From positions 99,868,794 to 99,932,793 of the forward strand of contig OV277858.1 of NCBI GenBank assembly GCA_922989275.2: 64,000 nt of DNA, read 5' to 3'. The translations under genes and the position numbers were made by a program. Positions 54,621 to 63,754 of this stretch are shown one piece after another. Position 1 is the stretch's first letter. The number at the start of each line of letters is the position of its first letter. Source of the DNA: Gari tellinella (lineage: Eukaryota; Mollusca; Bivalvia; Cardiida; Psammobiidae). The notes under the pieces were generated by a model that ran no database searches, was not told the origin of the DNA, and was given only the letters and a program-made list of their open reading frames with translations.

Positions 54621-54899
54621 AACAGTAATAATTATATAGATATATGTTTACTAATAATAGTGTTATACTGAGAACAGTCTATACTGTATATTAGGTTTTC
54701 CTTAGCATGATTTGATCCAATTGTGTGATGCAGATGGTTGAAGAAAAGGCTAAATGTTTGCCCCAACAGGACGTGTATAATCTGTACTGATGAAGAATAT
54801 TAACATCCTTACAAGCCTTGTTTGCCATACAATAATTGACAACGTGGATAAAAACAAAGCCATTCCAAATACAACACTATTCAACTTCCTGAATACAAA

Positions 54900-55120
54900 T
54901 TAACCTCTCCAATGCTAAGCCCGCACGCGATGGAGATTGTAAAATACAGTTTGGAACTAGTTCAGACTCGGAGTAACTCGGCGTCTGATCAGAATCAAAA
55001 CTGCGTGGTACTTATAGATATGTTTCTAAATTCAAAACGCCTCAAATGTTTGTTTTATAAATAAAGGCAGACGACAACAGTTTGGAAGACGATAAAATAG
55101 CAGAAAAGAGGTTAACAAAT
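54900..55120. mobile_element. Family B MITE, decayed
   Basis: TTAACCTCTCCAATGCTAAGC start. Hairpin at 54944-55012 (CAGTTTGGAACTAGTTCAGA, CGGAGTAACTCGG centre). GCAGACGACAACAGTTTGGA body and AAGAGGTTAAC end. Confidence 0.72.
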
Positions 55121-55354
55121 GGCTAGCATTTCATTTAACTCATACCTTGCTAGCGGCGTATAAGTGCCACAGTGATGGCGTTTACAAACAGTTTGGATCT
55201 AGATGAGACGCCGCGAAACGCGTCGTCTCATCTAGATCCAAGCTGTTTGACATTCTGGCCCTGTTTTGAAAATAAATATAGAAAAAAACTATTGTTAGGA
55301 CAATAGCAGACGACAATTTTTGCAGACGAAATAATTACTTAGCAGGCAAACAGT
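55121..55354. mobile_element. Family B MITE, cut at right by family A
   Basis: TTTAACTCATACCTTGCTAGC start. Class I hairpin at 55183-55251 with GATCTAGATGAGACGCCGCG, again changed in step on the other arm (CGTCTCATCTAGATCC). Body GCAGACGACAATTTTTGCAG; the right end is replaced by the A copy. Confidence 0.8.
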
Positions 55355-55604
55355 TACAGTGGAGAATCTGTTATTCTTTCCCGTTTAAACGCAAACGTAC
55401 GCAAACGCAAAGCACTAAAACGTAGAAAAGAACAACTTTTGGACAATTCTGATAATTCTTGTTTATCTTGGTGGCAAACAGTTTGGAGCCTGATCAGACG
55501 CCGGGTTACCCGGCGTCTGATCTGGCTCCAAACTGTTTGCACTGCAAATAATAGTTTTAGCGTAAACGCGTTTATTGGGAAAGAATAACAGATTCTCCTC
55601 TGTA
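55355..55604 (+). mobile_element. Family A MITE, intact copy
   Basis: TA-flanked; the right tip has one change (TTCTCCTCTG). Class I hairpin at about 55475-55541. Confidence 0.94.
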
Positions 55605-55649
55605 AGCACTCTATGAATGGGGAATGTCATAAAACCCTAAGGGCCAATA

Positions 55650-55925
55650 TCTTCTGATTCTAGTCCGGAATGAATACACCATTGTTTCTTTAACTGTCAA
55701 ATTATCGTCTGCCGGAAAATATTGCCTTCTGCAATTTTGTGCCAAATTCATTTTTTGAAATTTTGGCTAAATAAATATTGAAACGAGTGTTTAGTTATTG
55801 AGATCCTGATGTGACGCTGTCTTACGCGTCGTCTCATCTGGATCAAATCTGTTTGCAAAGAAAGATATTGGTACCATTGGCAGTGAAAGAGATAACCCCT
55901 TCAAGGCATTGGTCCGAATATAATC
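55650..55925. repeat. Family B MITE, decayed
   Basis: CAAATTATCGTCTGCCGG, then the remains of a hairpin (55799-55858; GTTATTGAGATCCTGATGTG, ACGCGTCGTCTCATCTGGAT) and GGCAGTGAAAGAGATAAC as the right end. Confidence 0.65.
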
Positions 55926-56079
55926 AGGAATTAACAAATAGTTTGAGCAGACTTATGCTGTTTAAACCAGCATCTGATCTTGATACAAGCTGGCTGGTAT
56001 GCATACCAATACTTTTTAAGTAAAAGTGCAGAATAGCGCATGTCACGGTACCGAACCTTACACAGTCTGGGAGGAGTAG

Positions 56080-56232
56080 TTCGTAGGCGGCCGGCTAGCT
56101 CGGTCGGTAGAACATCGGAACGGTAGTTCGAAGGTCCAGGGTTCGAGCCCCGTGTGTGTTTATATATTATGTATGTAACGAGAAACATTATATATTTAAG
56201 TTACAATAAAACTTTTGAATCTTGAATCTTGC
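56080..56232 (+). mobile_element. tRNA-derived SINE, short
   Basis: A-box GCTAGCTCGGTCGGTAGAAC, B-box GGTTCGAGCCCC, a mutated anticodon arm (TCGGAACGGTAGTTCGA), then an unrelated short body and the tail TTTTGAATC TTGAATCTTG. Promoter boxes are present but the tRNA is not functional. Confidence 0.8.
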
Positions 56233-56290
56233 TGTATATTGTGTCTTTATAGTAACGGTAGCATACTGTTTAAGAATCCCCAGCCAAAGG

Positions 56291-56350
56291 TACAGTGGAG
56301 AAAACGTTATTCTTTCCCGTTTAATCGCAAACGAAACGCAAACACAAATG
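56291..56350 (+). mobile_element. Family A MITE, left-end remnant
   Basis: TA-CAGTGGAGAAAACGTTATTC, CCCGTTTAATCGCAAACGAA, then unrelated sequence. Confidence 0.8.
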
Positions 56351-56600
56351 CCCTATATTATTAATCAATAACAACATTTACAGTTTTTATGAAGACAGAA
56401 CTGTGTCCTCTATAGATCTAGTATTTTCACGAGAAAAGGTTTCGGACCAAGGACTAAGAACGACGCTCATAAACGCAGGGTACAGCCAGAAAATAACAGT
56501 TCACAATAAGCACTTCATGCTGCGGCGAGATATAAACCTATGAATATTAATTTAACATATGAATAAAGGCTTACAACCCATCCACTAGTACAAAGGTTAT
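56351..56600. other. Unassigned
   Basis: No gene or named repeat is recognised between the A remnant and the split family B copy. Confidence 0.4.
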
Positions 56601-57015
56601 TAACAAACAGTTTGAATCTTGATCAGACGCCTCAGGGGCCCGTTTCATAAAACTTCGTACGACAAATGTTGTCGTAAGTCAGATTATAAAACTCTCAATA
56701 AGTATTTATTTCTCCATCTAATCCTATTTTGTTACATCTTTTTGGAATCGTCTTGAAAAGACGATTCCAAAAAGGTGTCACAAGACAGGATTTGATAGAG
56801 AAATCAGAGATTAAATGTATTTTAAAGTTTTGACTTACGACAACATTTGTCGTACGAAGTTTTATGAAACGGGCCCCAGGATCCCAAGTGTTTGACTAAG
56901 TATTTATCTAAAATAATTATTGAGTGAAAATACCTTAAATATTTAGAGAAATAAAAGCAGACGACAACTGTTTAAAATGTCTTACATGTACGGCATGGCA
57001 GCGAAAGGGTTAATT
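56600..57015. mobile_element. Family B MITE split by a GGGGCCCG palindrome
   Basis: AACAAACAGTTTGAATCTTG, GATCAGACGCCTCA on the left; AGGATCCCAAGTGTTTGACT on the right of the insertion, then GAGAAATAAAAGCAGACGAC and GGCAGCGAAAGGGTTAA. Confidence 0.75.
56635..56877. mobile_element. 243-bp palindromic MITE, GGGGCCCG ends
   Basis: GGGGCCCGTTTCATAAAACT, TCGTACGACAAATGTTGTCG on the left is mirrored on the right. The centre holds a second palindrome (TTTTTGGAATCGTCTTG / AAGACGATTCCAAAAAG). It splits a family B hairpin. The flanks suggest only a very short duplication (AG), which I cannot settle. Similar CCCGTTTCA-type MITEs are widespread in invertebrates. Confidence 0.88.
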
Positions 57016-57371
57016 CAATAAAATCAATTGAACATATCAATGTGTAACATGGTTTTTGTTTCCATGATTAAACTAAAATTAGATTCTAGTATGTCATTGC
57101 GTATTTCACCGGCGTTTTATGTAAACATAGTGAAAAAGTCCTATATCATTTTCCCTGTAAAAGAATTTAAACACAATGAAATAAAACAAGAAAACGACAT
57201 TCTTGTTTAAAGTGTTGATAACTGACTTTAACCTTAGTAACACACAGTTTTTAGCCCGATCTGACTCATAACCATGGAAATAATTGTTAAGCACAAACCA
57301 GTGAAACCACGTCTACAGGTGAAATAAGGTATTTTCAACTGAAAGAGTGTTCATCAGCGAGGTATAGTTAA
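57016..57371. other. Unassigned
   Basis: No gene or named repeat is recognised. The short open frames on both strands near 57030-57290 overlap each other and show no motif. Confidence 0.45.
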
Positions 57372-57570
57372 ATAAGCGTTATTCGTTCCAGTTTCAAAGC
57401 AATCACAGTGCAAGAAAGTTATAAAATAACGTTATTATGACATTTCTCACTATTTATTCTAATCTGAGTATTTTAAACAGTTTTGAGTCTTAACTGGGTC
57501 CAAACTGTTTCCAATGGAAAATATACTTAACGTGTAAACGCGTTTATTGAATAAAGTCCCGTCCACTGTA
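57372..57570 (+). mobile_element. Family A MITE, strongly decayed
   Basis: AGCGTTATTCGTTCCAGTTT, a hairpin reduced to AAACAGTTTTGAGTCTTAAC / GGGTCCAAACTGTTT, then AACGTGTAAACGCGTTTATT and GTCCACTG-TA. Confidence 0.7.
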
Positions 57571-57637
57571 AAAGCAGATTCTCATCATGTTTCCTAATTT
57601 CGCGTTTGTTTTAAGACTTTAAAATTAGTCAGTAACT

Positions 57638-57840
57638 TTAACCCCTTCACTGCCATGACGTCATCCATTTTAAATAATTGTCATCTGCTTTTCTTTCTCA
57701 TATTTATATAAGGTATTTTGACCTAAAATATTGAAATGAGTCTCAAACAGTTTGAATCCTGATCAGATGCTGCGTAACTCAGGATCCAAACTGTTTGCAA
57801 ATAACTATTGCACAGTAGGTAAGGTGGACAACGATTGGAT
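57638..57840. mobile_element. Family B MITE, hairpin centre lost
   Basis: TTTAACCCCTTCACTGCCAT with GACGTCATCC, then CAAACAGTTTGAATCCTGAT, GCTGCGTAACTCAGGATCCA. The right end is worn (GTAGGTAAGGTGGAC). Confidence 0.78.
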
Positions 57841-57993
57841 TAGTAAAGGATAATAAGCTAAATACGATTTAGTTTTCGATCTAATCCTATAATCAATATA
57901 TTGTTTCTTATCATACTGTACATGTTCTAAAATAAGTATGTTAAAACTGAAACGATTGGTATGCTGTTTCAAGAATTAAAGAAATAATGAGTT

Positions 57994-58920
57994 GGGTTTT
58001 ACGGCAGTGCGACACAAAATATCTCAAATAGCGCCGATGGATGATGAGGCATGACGAGATGAGATGATGAAGATTTCAGGAAGATGACTTCGGCCAATCT
58101 CATTCGTTGGGAATAACTGTCATGACTTCCTTTTAGTTCTTGGCACAGGGGATAAATTCAGTATAATAAACAAAATCAAAATTAATTCTGTATGCCATTA
58201 AAGCCACAGAGCCACGACAAGGTCGGACGGCCTCTTGAGTGTTTGTTTCTAGAAATAAGAATTCCATAATTTTGTAATATATAGTGGCGTCTTATCAGTA
58301 TCTAAACTGTTTACAAATTTCAGCATTGTCGGCTTTGGCAACGATAGGACTACTTTTGAATTTGCCTTCAAGGATGAACAGTAACGGAACGCAATAATCA
58401 TTTGGAAACTAGGAATGAATGCGATTGAAATTAAAACAGGACACAGACTGTGATGACTTTAGATATTCAACACATGGTGCCTAAATTAGACTCCAATTTG
58501 TGCACCCAAAAATGCACTAGGATTAATGAAACGCGAGTTGTCTGTTGAATTTCTAACAGTCATCTTACTGCCAACAGCGAATGACTGCATTGTGTTTACA
58601 AACAGTTTGGGTTGTATTCATACGCCGAATGACTGCATGTCTGACCAGGTTTTCAGTCGCTCCCTTTAATTTCCGATTCCCCAGGGATCTTTCTGCCCTG
58701 TCGTGGTTATGTGGCTTAATTGTATTAGGGATTGTTTCTGTTTATTTGGCAGAGATTATCTCCTGTGCTAAGAACTAAAAGGAAGGCAGGTAGGTGGTTT
58801 TGATCCCACGAGCTGCTTCGCAATGAATGAGATGAGCCGAAATCGTCTTCCTGAAATCATAATCCCTCACCATTCATAGGCGTTGTATGACCTGTGGTGT
58901 GTCGCAGTGCCGTAAAGCCC
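57994..58920. mobile_element. 0.93-kb foldback element, GGGTTTTACGGC ends
   Basis: GGGTTTTACGGCAGTGCGAC on the left and GTCGCAGTGCCGTAAAGCCC on the right. Inner arms of about 170 bp share GAAGATGACTTCGGC / GCCGAAATCGTCTTC and CTTCCTTTTAGTTCTTGGCA. The spacer has a half class I hairpin (58283-58320). Non-coding; superfamily unknown. Confidence 0.8.
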
Positions 58921-59165
58921 AAGTCATCCATACATTTATTTCCGACTAAGACATTTATATCTGTTCCAGGCTACATGTACGCACTATTTGTTTCGTAGTA
59001 TTCGTAATAATGACGTTCCAGTCAGCGTGTTTTACAAAAAAATGTACCAAAACACATTTGATAGGCCAATTTAATGACTTACGGTAGCTGAGTGAGTGTG
59101 CTCCGTGTTTACTTATGATAAATATATAAAATTATCAAATGGTAACACGGATTTACTTTCAAACA

Positions 59166-59415
59166 TACAGTGGATAATCTGTTATTCTTTCCCGTTTAAA
59201 CGAAACGAAACGCTAACGCAAAACACTAAAACGTAGAAAAGTGCAACTTTTGGACAATTCTGATAATTCATGTTTATCTTGGTGGCAAACAGTTTAGAGC
59301 CTGATCAGACGCCGGGTTACACGGCGTCTGATCTGGCTCCAAACTGTTTGCAATAGAAATACTAGTTTTAGCGTAAACGCGTTTATTGGGTAAGAATAAC
59401 GTTTTCTCCACTGTA
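59166..59415 (+). mobile_element. Family A MITE, intact copy
   Basis: TA-CAGTGGATAATCTG to TTTTCTCCACTG-TA. Class I hairpin at about 59286-59352 with two unpaired changes. Confidence 0.93.
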
Positions 59416-59672
59416 TACACGAATAGTTCTAAGATATGTCTAATATTGTATACATTTTTGACTGTGAACTTTAATGTTTAATATTTTCCATAAAGAATTA
59501 CTTCTGATTTCAACCGATAGTTTTATTGCTTACATATTGTTCGAGAAACGTTTTGCCAATAATCCTGACATTTGGAGATATTGCCTGTGACAGAGGTGGT
59601 TGTTGAGGAACGAACGAATACTATGTGAAGGTTGTTGGCTTTCAATATACCTGGCAGTCGTTCATGAATATA

Positions 59673-59916
59673 TACAGTTGAGAAAACGTTATTCTTTCCC
59701 GTTTAAACGCAAACGAAACGCAACAACCTAAAATGTAGATAATGATGACTTTTTGACAACTCTGACAATTCATTTTTATACGAGTGGCAAACAGTTTGGA
59801 GCCTGATCAGACGCCGGGTTACCCGGCGTATGATCTGGCTCCAAACGTTTTGCGATGGAAATAAACGTTTTAGCGTAAACGCGTTTATTGGGAAATTATA
59901 ACGTTTTCCCCACTGT
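59673..59916 (+). mobile_element. Family A MITE, intact copy
   Basis: TA-CAGTTGAGAAAACG to GTTTTCCCCACTG-TA. Class I hairpin at about 59786-59852. Confidence 0.92.
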
Positions 59917-60022
59917 AGTTAGGAATACTTTATTCTTTCGAAATTGGACTGACCCAAAATGCAAACTCAATGCACCAATATAGAGAAGATGACAGTACTT
60001 CAAAAATAGTGACGAGTTATTA

Positions 60023-60370
60023 TAGAGCTCCCTCTCCACAATAACACCCATGGGATACAACTATTGTGTTGTTCGAAGGAAGTTGTTATAGGGATTGACA
60101 ATGAATGCATTGAGAGTGCAAACAGTTTGAATCCAGACCAAAAGCCGTGTAACGTTTGTCATTCGTAATTATGTTTCTTCTGTCAAAATAGCAAATATGT
60201 AACTTTGAGAAAAACACGAAGACGAAAGTTTTAATCACAATAGCCGAGAATAATGCAGCAGTGAAAGGGTAAGGTACAATTGTAATGTTTGGAAAACAAC
60301 CGACAGCATTGCTGAAAGGCGGGAACCATTGTTTGGAGGGCCGTTATACATGTAGGGAGGGAACACTGTA
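60023..60370 (+). mobile_element. Family E MITE, hairpin collapsed
   Basis: TAGAGCTCCCTCTCCACAAT to GTAGGGAGGGAACACTG-TA. The hairpin is cut to CAAACAGTTTGAATCCAGAC, AAAGCCGTGTAACG. Confidence 0.8.
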
Positions 60371-60486
60371 TAATCTAAATGGCAATTATGTCGGAGTCTG
60401 ATTATACACCGGACTTTTCTGCAGCCTAGCAGATGATAGAAAAAACAGACTGAAATCACATATCAAATACACAGTATAATTACTCG

Positions 60487-60785
60487 GCGCTGAAAGTAAA
60501 GCATCAAGGCGCATTCTGTTTTACTTTCAACCTACTTTAAGCATAGGTGCCCGACGCATGATATATGTATGTCTCAACAACAACAACAACAACAAAAAAC
60601 AACATCATACAAACATATTTTTCTTCGATCAAACGCCATATTTTGACGTACAACGTTACTCAGTTTATTGTTATTTTTAAATACATGTACTTTATAAAGT
60701 CAAACAACTAGGCTGTGATTTTGAGTGGTCACCTGTACTCAAAACTAGAAGCAGGCCATATTGTACATGGTTATTACGTACATCT
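60487..60785. repeat. Family D MITE, disrupted
   Basis: GGCGCTGAAAGTAAAGCATC and GGCGCATTCTGTTTTACTTT with CAACCTACTTTAAGC form a damaged class II hairpin. About 180 bp later GAGTGGTCACCTGTACTCAA and ACTAGAAGCAGGCCATATTG continue the D right half, so something lies between. A CAACAACAAC run sits at 60577-60596. Confidence 0.65.
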
Positions 60786-60889
60786 AGCTGTAAACACATG
60801 TAATGTATTGTATTTGGAACAGCACCGATATTAAACACACGTGAAACTGTTTTTGGGCGGGACAAATCTAACACAATTGCCCTAATCTA

Positions 60890-61300
60890 ACAGTTATTTA
60901 ACGACAAGTCAGCTTTATAACGCTTATGATTAATTAATTTTGCAAGGACACCTCATATATAAGGACGTATCGGTGGTGTTTAAATCAGGTGACCGCTTAA
61001 AGCTTCTTGAAAGTTGAACAGAAAGCTCAAACAGGAGCGTTTTGCCCAACCTTCATTTTGCTTAAATCTTAAATAATAAACCTCAAAATCTTTGTTTTTA
61101 CCTTTTCTCTCTCAATAACGTTTAAAAGCGCGTCTGATCAGGATCCAAACTGTTTTACACACGTTTTGAAATTTCTTCACTCATACTGCGTTTTTTAAAC
61201 TTTGAAACGACATTGCAGACAACAAAATTGAAGCAGATGACAATGAAACGGCGGAGGGGTAAAATATCACGAAATTGATTGCAGTGAAAGGGTTTATGGT
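60890..61300. repeat. F and B fragments
   Basis: CAGGTGACCGCTTAAAGCTT near 60986 is F-like. CGTCTGATCAGGATCCAAAC at 61132 is the right half of a class I hairpin, followed by the GCAGACAACAAAATTGAAGC body and GGCGGAGGGGTAAAA. Confidence 0.55.
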
Positions 61301-61766
61301 TGTAAAAGGATGACATACAGGTAATTGAACAGCACCTGTTCCACAATATGGTCGTTTTAATTAAGGGAGTTTCCTCCATTACAAAATAAAATTACCGTTC
61401 ACACGTATTGTTCGACAATATTGACCTGACGTTGAACTTTATGCATGAATGAATTATAAAAAGATGACGCAGTATAAATCAATATTCGATAGCTTACGTA
61501 CAATTTCGGGTTGTTTCGGCTGATTACGTGAAACTTGTTACAGTTGTAATCCGCAGTGGATTACATGTAACTCTCCACATTGAGCAAGTTCAAAAGATTA
61601 TTGTTGATAAACTATTATTCCCGAGTCTCCTAGTATAATCGCGTCTACTAAAACGCATCATGTTGCGCTTTCGAGTGGGTTTTAATCCAGGTAAGATCAT
61701 CGATGTTCTCACCTGCGACTCTTGCCAATATATACCTAATTTACAACCCCCAGATGTAACTAATCT

Positions 61767-61836
61767 GCAATAGGTGTGTCGTTAGAGCAAGGGATTTGTA
61801 ACATCGAGATTCCGGGTTCGAATCCCGATAGAGGGC
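61767..61836 (+). repeat. tRNA-like sequence, plus strand
   Basis: TAGGTGTGTCGTTAGAGCAA resembles an A-box and CCGGGTTCGAATCCCG a perfect T arm with B-box. The anticodon arm (GGGATTTGTAACATCGA) pairs poorly, so identity is uncertain and a functional tRNA is unlikely. Confidence 0.6.
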
Positions 61837-62019
61837 AAAATATTTTTATCTTATAAAATGTTATTTTATAGACCAAACAGACGCTATGCCATTATAATGT
61901 TTTTAAAAATAACAAAAGAATCGTGTTCCAATCGATATAAATGTTGTATGATAACTTAAAAGAAACAGCATAAATAGTAAAAAAAAAAAAAGGTGAAAAA
62001 TGTACGAGTATTGCATGGG

Positions 62020-62098
62020 ATTCGAACCAATGACTACGGAAAAATAATCTATAGTCATCTGCCTTACCACTTGCGCTAAATACCTGTCGATATTTGTA
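62020..62098 (-). repeat. tRNA-like sequence, minus strand
   Basis: On the minus strand TTAGCGCAAGTGGTAAGGCA is A-box-like and TTGGTTCGAATCCCATG is a T arm with B-box. Between them ATGACTA pairs with TAGTCAT across a 13-nt loop. A T-run (61979-61991, read on the minus strand) lies downstream as a possible pol III stop. Confidence 0.58.
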
Positions 62099-62449
62099 CA
62101 ACCGGGCAATGCTATATTTTCTCGGTGCCGATGTGGTTACAATGTGCGTTCTCGTATAAATGATAACGAAGTGTTCCGAAGCTATATTTAGAAATGCAAC
62201 AAAGTGTGTAATTATGCTAATAGAGGTCACCAACGTCAGGTCAATATTGTCGAACAATACTCAGTGTTCATATGTAGGTGAAAGTACATGTTAAGTTACA
62301 ATAGGAAACGAAATACAGGTAGTAAGAGTTGTTTAATTAACGCTTCCTTTATACATGTATGCAGGGTCACGTGTTTTGGAGTTGTAATGAAAAGAATCAG
62401 GTTGATATTCTACGAGTTCCGATACTGTATTCTTTCACAGCAAACGGCG

Positions 62450-62580
62450 CCAAAATGCGACTTTGCAAATAGTTTGGATCCTGATCAGACGCCGCGTTAC
62501 GAGTTTGACACTCGAAGCGACATTTCCTCAGTCAAAACAGCTCTAAAGCTGACTTTGACGGTACAACAGAGCTAGTGCTA
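62450..62580. repeat. Family B fragment
   Basis: GCAAATAGTTTGGATCCTGA, GACGCCGCGTTACGAGTTTG: the left arm and centre of a class I hairpin followed directly by the GTTTGACACTC flank, so the right arm is missing. Confidence 0.7.
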
Positions 62581-63195
62581 GGATAGCCGATAACACTTGG
62601 CAGGGATAGAGGCAAAGCCAACACTCTTTGGATGACACCCCAAATATTCTCAATAGCGAAAGTAGCTAAAATCATGAGAAACGTGGCAAAACCAACCCAT
62701 TCTGTCTAGAGAGGCTAATACTGACACTCATGGTTTCTCCCAAAAAATTCAAACCACAAAATATAAGAGGCGAGTCTTACTTAAGACAATTCCCTGATTA
62801 TTTGCATAATCATTATCACAGATACACAAATGTATCAGCAAGTTTGGTTCCCTGTCGCACTAAGAAAGTAAGTGAGGCAAAGTTGAATAATGGTGGCACC
62901 CAAGTAGATATCTTCTCTATTCATGTGGGTGGGTTGGGTTAAATGTGCTGATAAAGAGGTTTCTTATTTTAGGTGGTTGTCTTTATCTTATTGTATCGAT
63001 TGAAATCAGTTTTATACACAATTGCATTACCAATTCAAAAATATGTGTTTCGCGAATGAATTTAGCAGAAAGTTCGGGTAAAAGTAGACCGGTTTCTCCA
63101 TTTCATTTCAAAATCAATTCCAGCCGCAGGCTTTCAAACATAATATTCTTGCAGTATAGGTAATGCATCATTGTTTTGTGTTGGGGAAGAGCATC
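62581..63195. other. Unassigned
   Basis: No gene or named repeat is recognised in this stretch. Confidence 0.45.
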
Positions 63196-63246
63196 AAGCG
63201 CTGTTGTACGGAGGGAACGTTGTTTGGAGAGCCGTTGTATGGAGAG
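63196..63246 (+). mobile_element. Family E right-end remnant
   Basis: GTTGTACGGAGGGAACGTTG, GAGAGCCGTTGTATGGAGAG are the right-hand E words. The end itself is replaced by the next palindrome. Confidence 0.6.
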
Positions 63247-63442
63247 GGGCGATTCATGGCATTTGCCAATCATTTTCTGACGCTATTTTTGCTAAAACGC
63301 CGAAAACATGTTCATTTCTTAATTAAATATGTACTTTAAACGACAGAAAATGATCAGCATTTACCATGAATCGCTAGCGCGATTCATGGCATTTGCAGAT
63401 CTTTTTCTGTAGTTTATTTCGCTAAAACGCCGGGGAAAAAAA
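63247..63442. repeat. Palindrome with a third partial arm
   Basis: GCGATTCATGGCATTTGCCA, ATCATTTTCTG (63249) pairs with CAGAAAATGATCAGCATTTA, CCATGAATCGC (to 63374). After GCTAGC a second direct copy of the left arm runs to 63432. The words AAAACGCCGAAAACA link it to 27585-27684. Confidence 0.78.
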
Positions 63443-63591
63443 TCAGATATCTTAATTACAGATTCCCATTGGTGTGTATAATATATATTATATAAATACC
63501 TACTTTAAACGTTATCTCGTATGTCCAAAAAGAATTACTTTTTATATACCAGAAGAAAATATACATTTCGATATAACAAAATAAATACATG

Positions 63592-63754
63592 TACAGTGAT
63601 CCCTCTCTAAACGAACACCCAATCGGAGACAAAGATTAGAGTGTTTGTGTTGTTCTGAGGGAGTTGTTATAGCGAGGGGAAATTAAGAATTGGTTAAACT
63701 TTGTAAATAGCTTGAAGCTAGATCAGAGACCGCGTTCGACTTTCTAATTCATCA
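63592..63754 (+). mobile_element. Family E MITE, truncated by family A
   Basis: TA-CAGTGATCCCTCTCTAAACG, GGAGGGAGTTGTTATAG-like words (GAGGGAGTTGTTATAGCGAG), then the first part of a hairpin (GCTTGAAGCTAGATCAGAGA). The A copy follows at 63755. Confidence 0.78.

Larger units (their letters stand above)
61405..62260. mobile_element. 856-bp inverted-repeat element containing two tRNA-like sequences
   Basis: A perfect 29-bp terminal inverted repeat (61405-61433 and 62232-62260) starts GTATTGTTCGACAATATTG. Inside are a plus-strand tRNA-like sequence (61767-61836) and a minus-strand one (62020-62098). No coding capacity is seen and no clear target duplication. The superfamily is unknown. Confidence 0.8.

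Noticed and set aside
18280..55542. Recurring open frames of 60-140 codons with the same peptides (for example SGESVILSRLNANVRKR and QIRRRVTRRLIRLQTV) on both strands.
   Set aside because: They are translations of the family A MITE in both directions. The frames exist because copies are similar and palindromic, not because a protein is conserved; breaks occur freely and there are no gene-like starts or domains.
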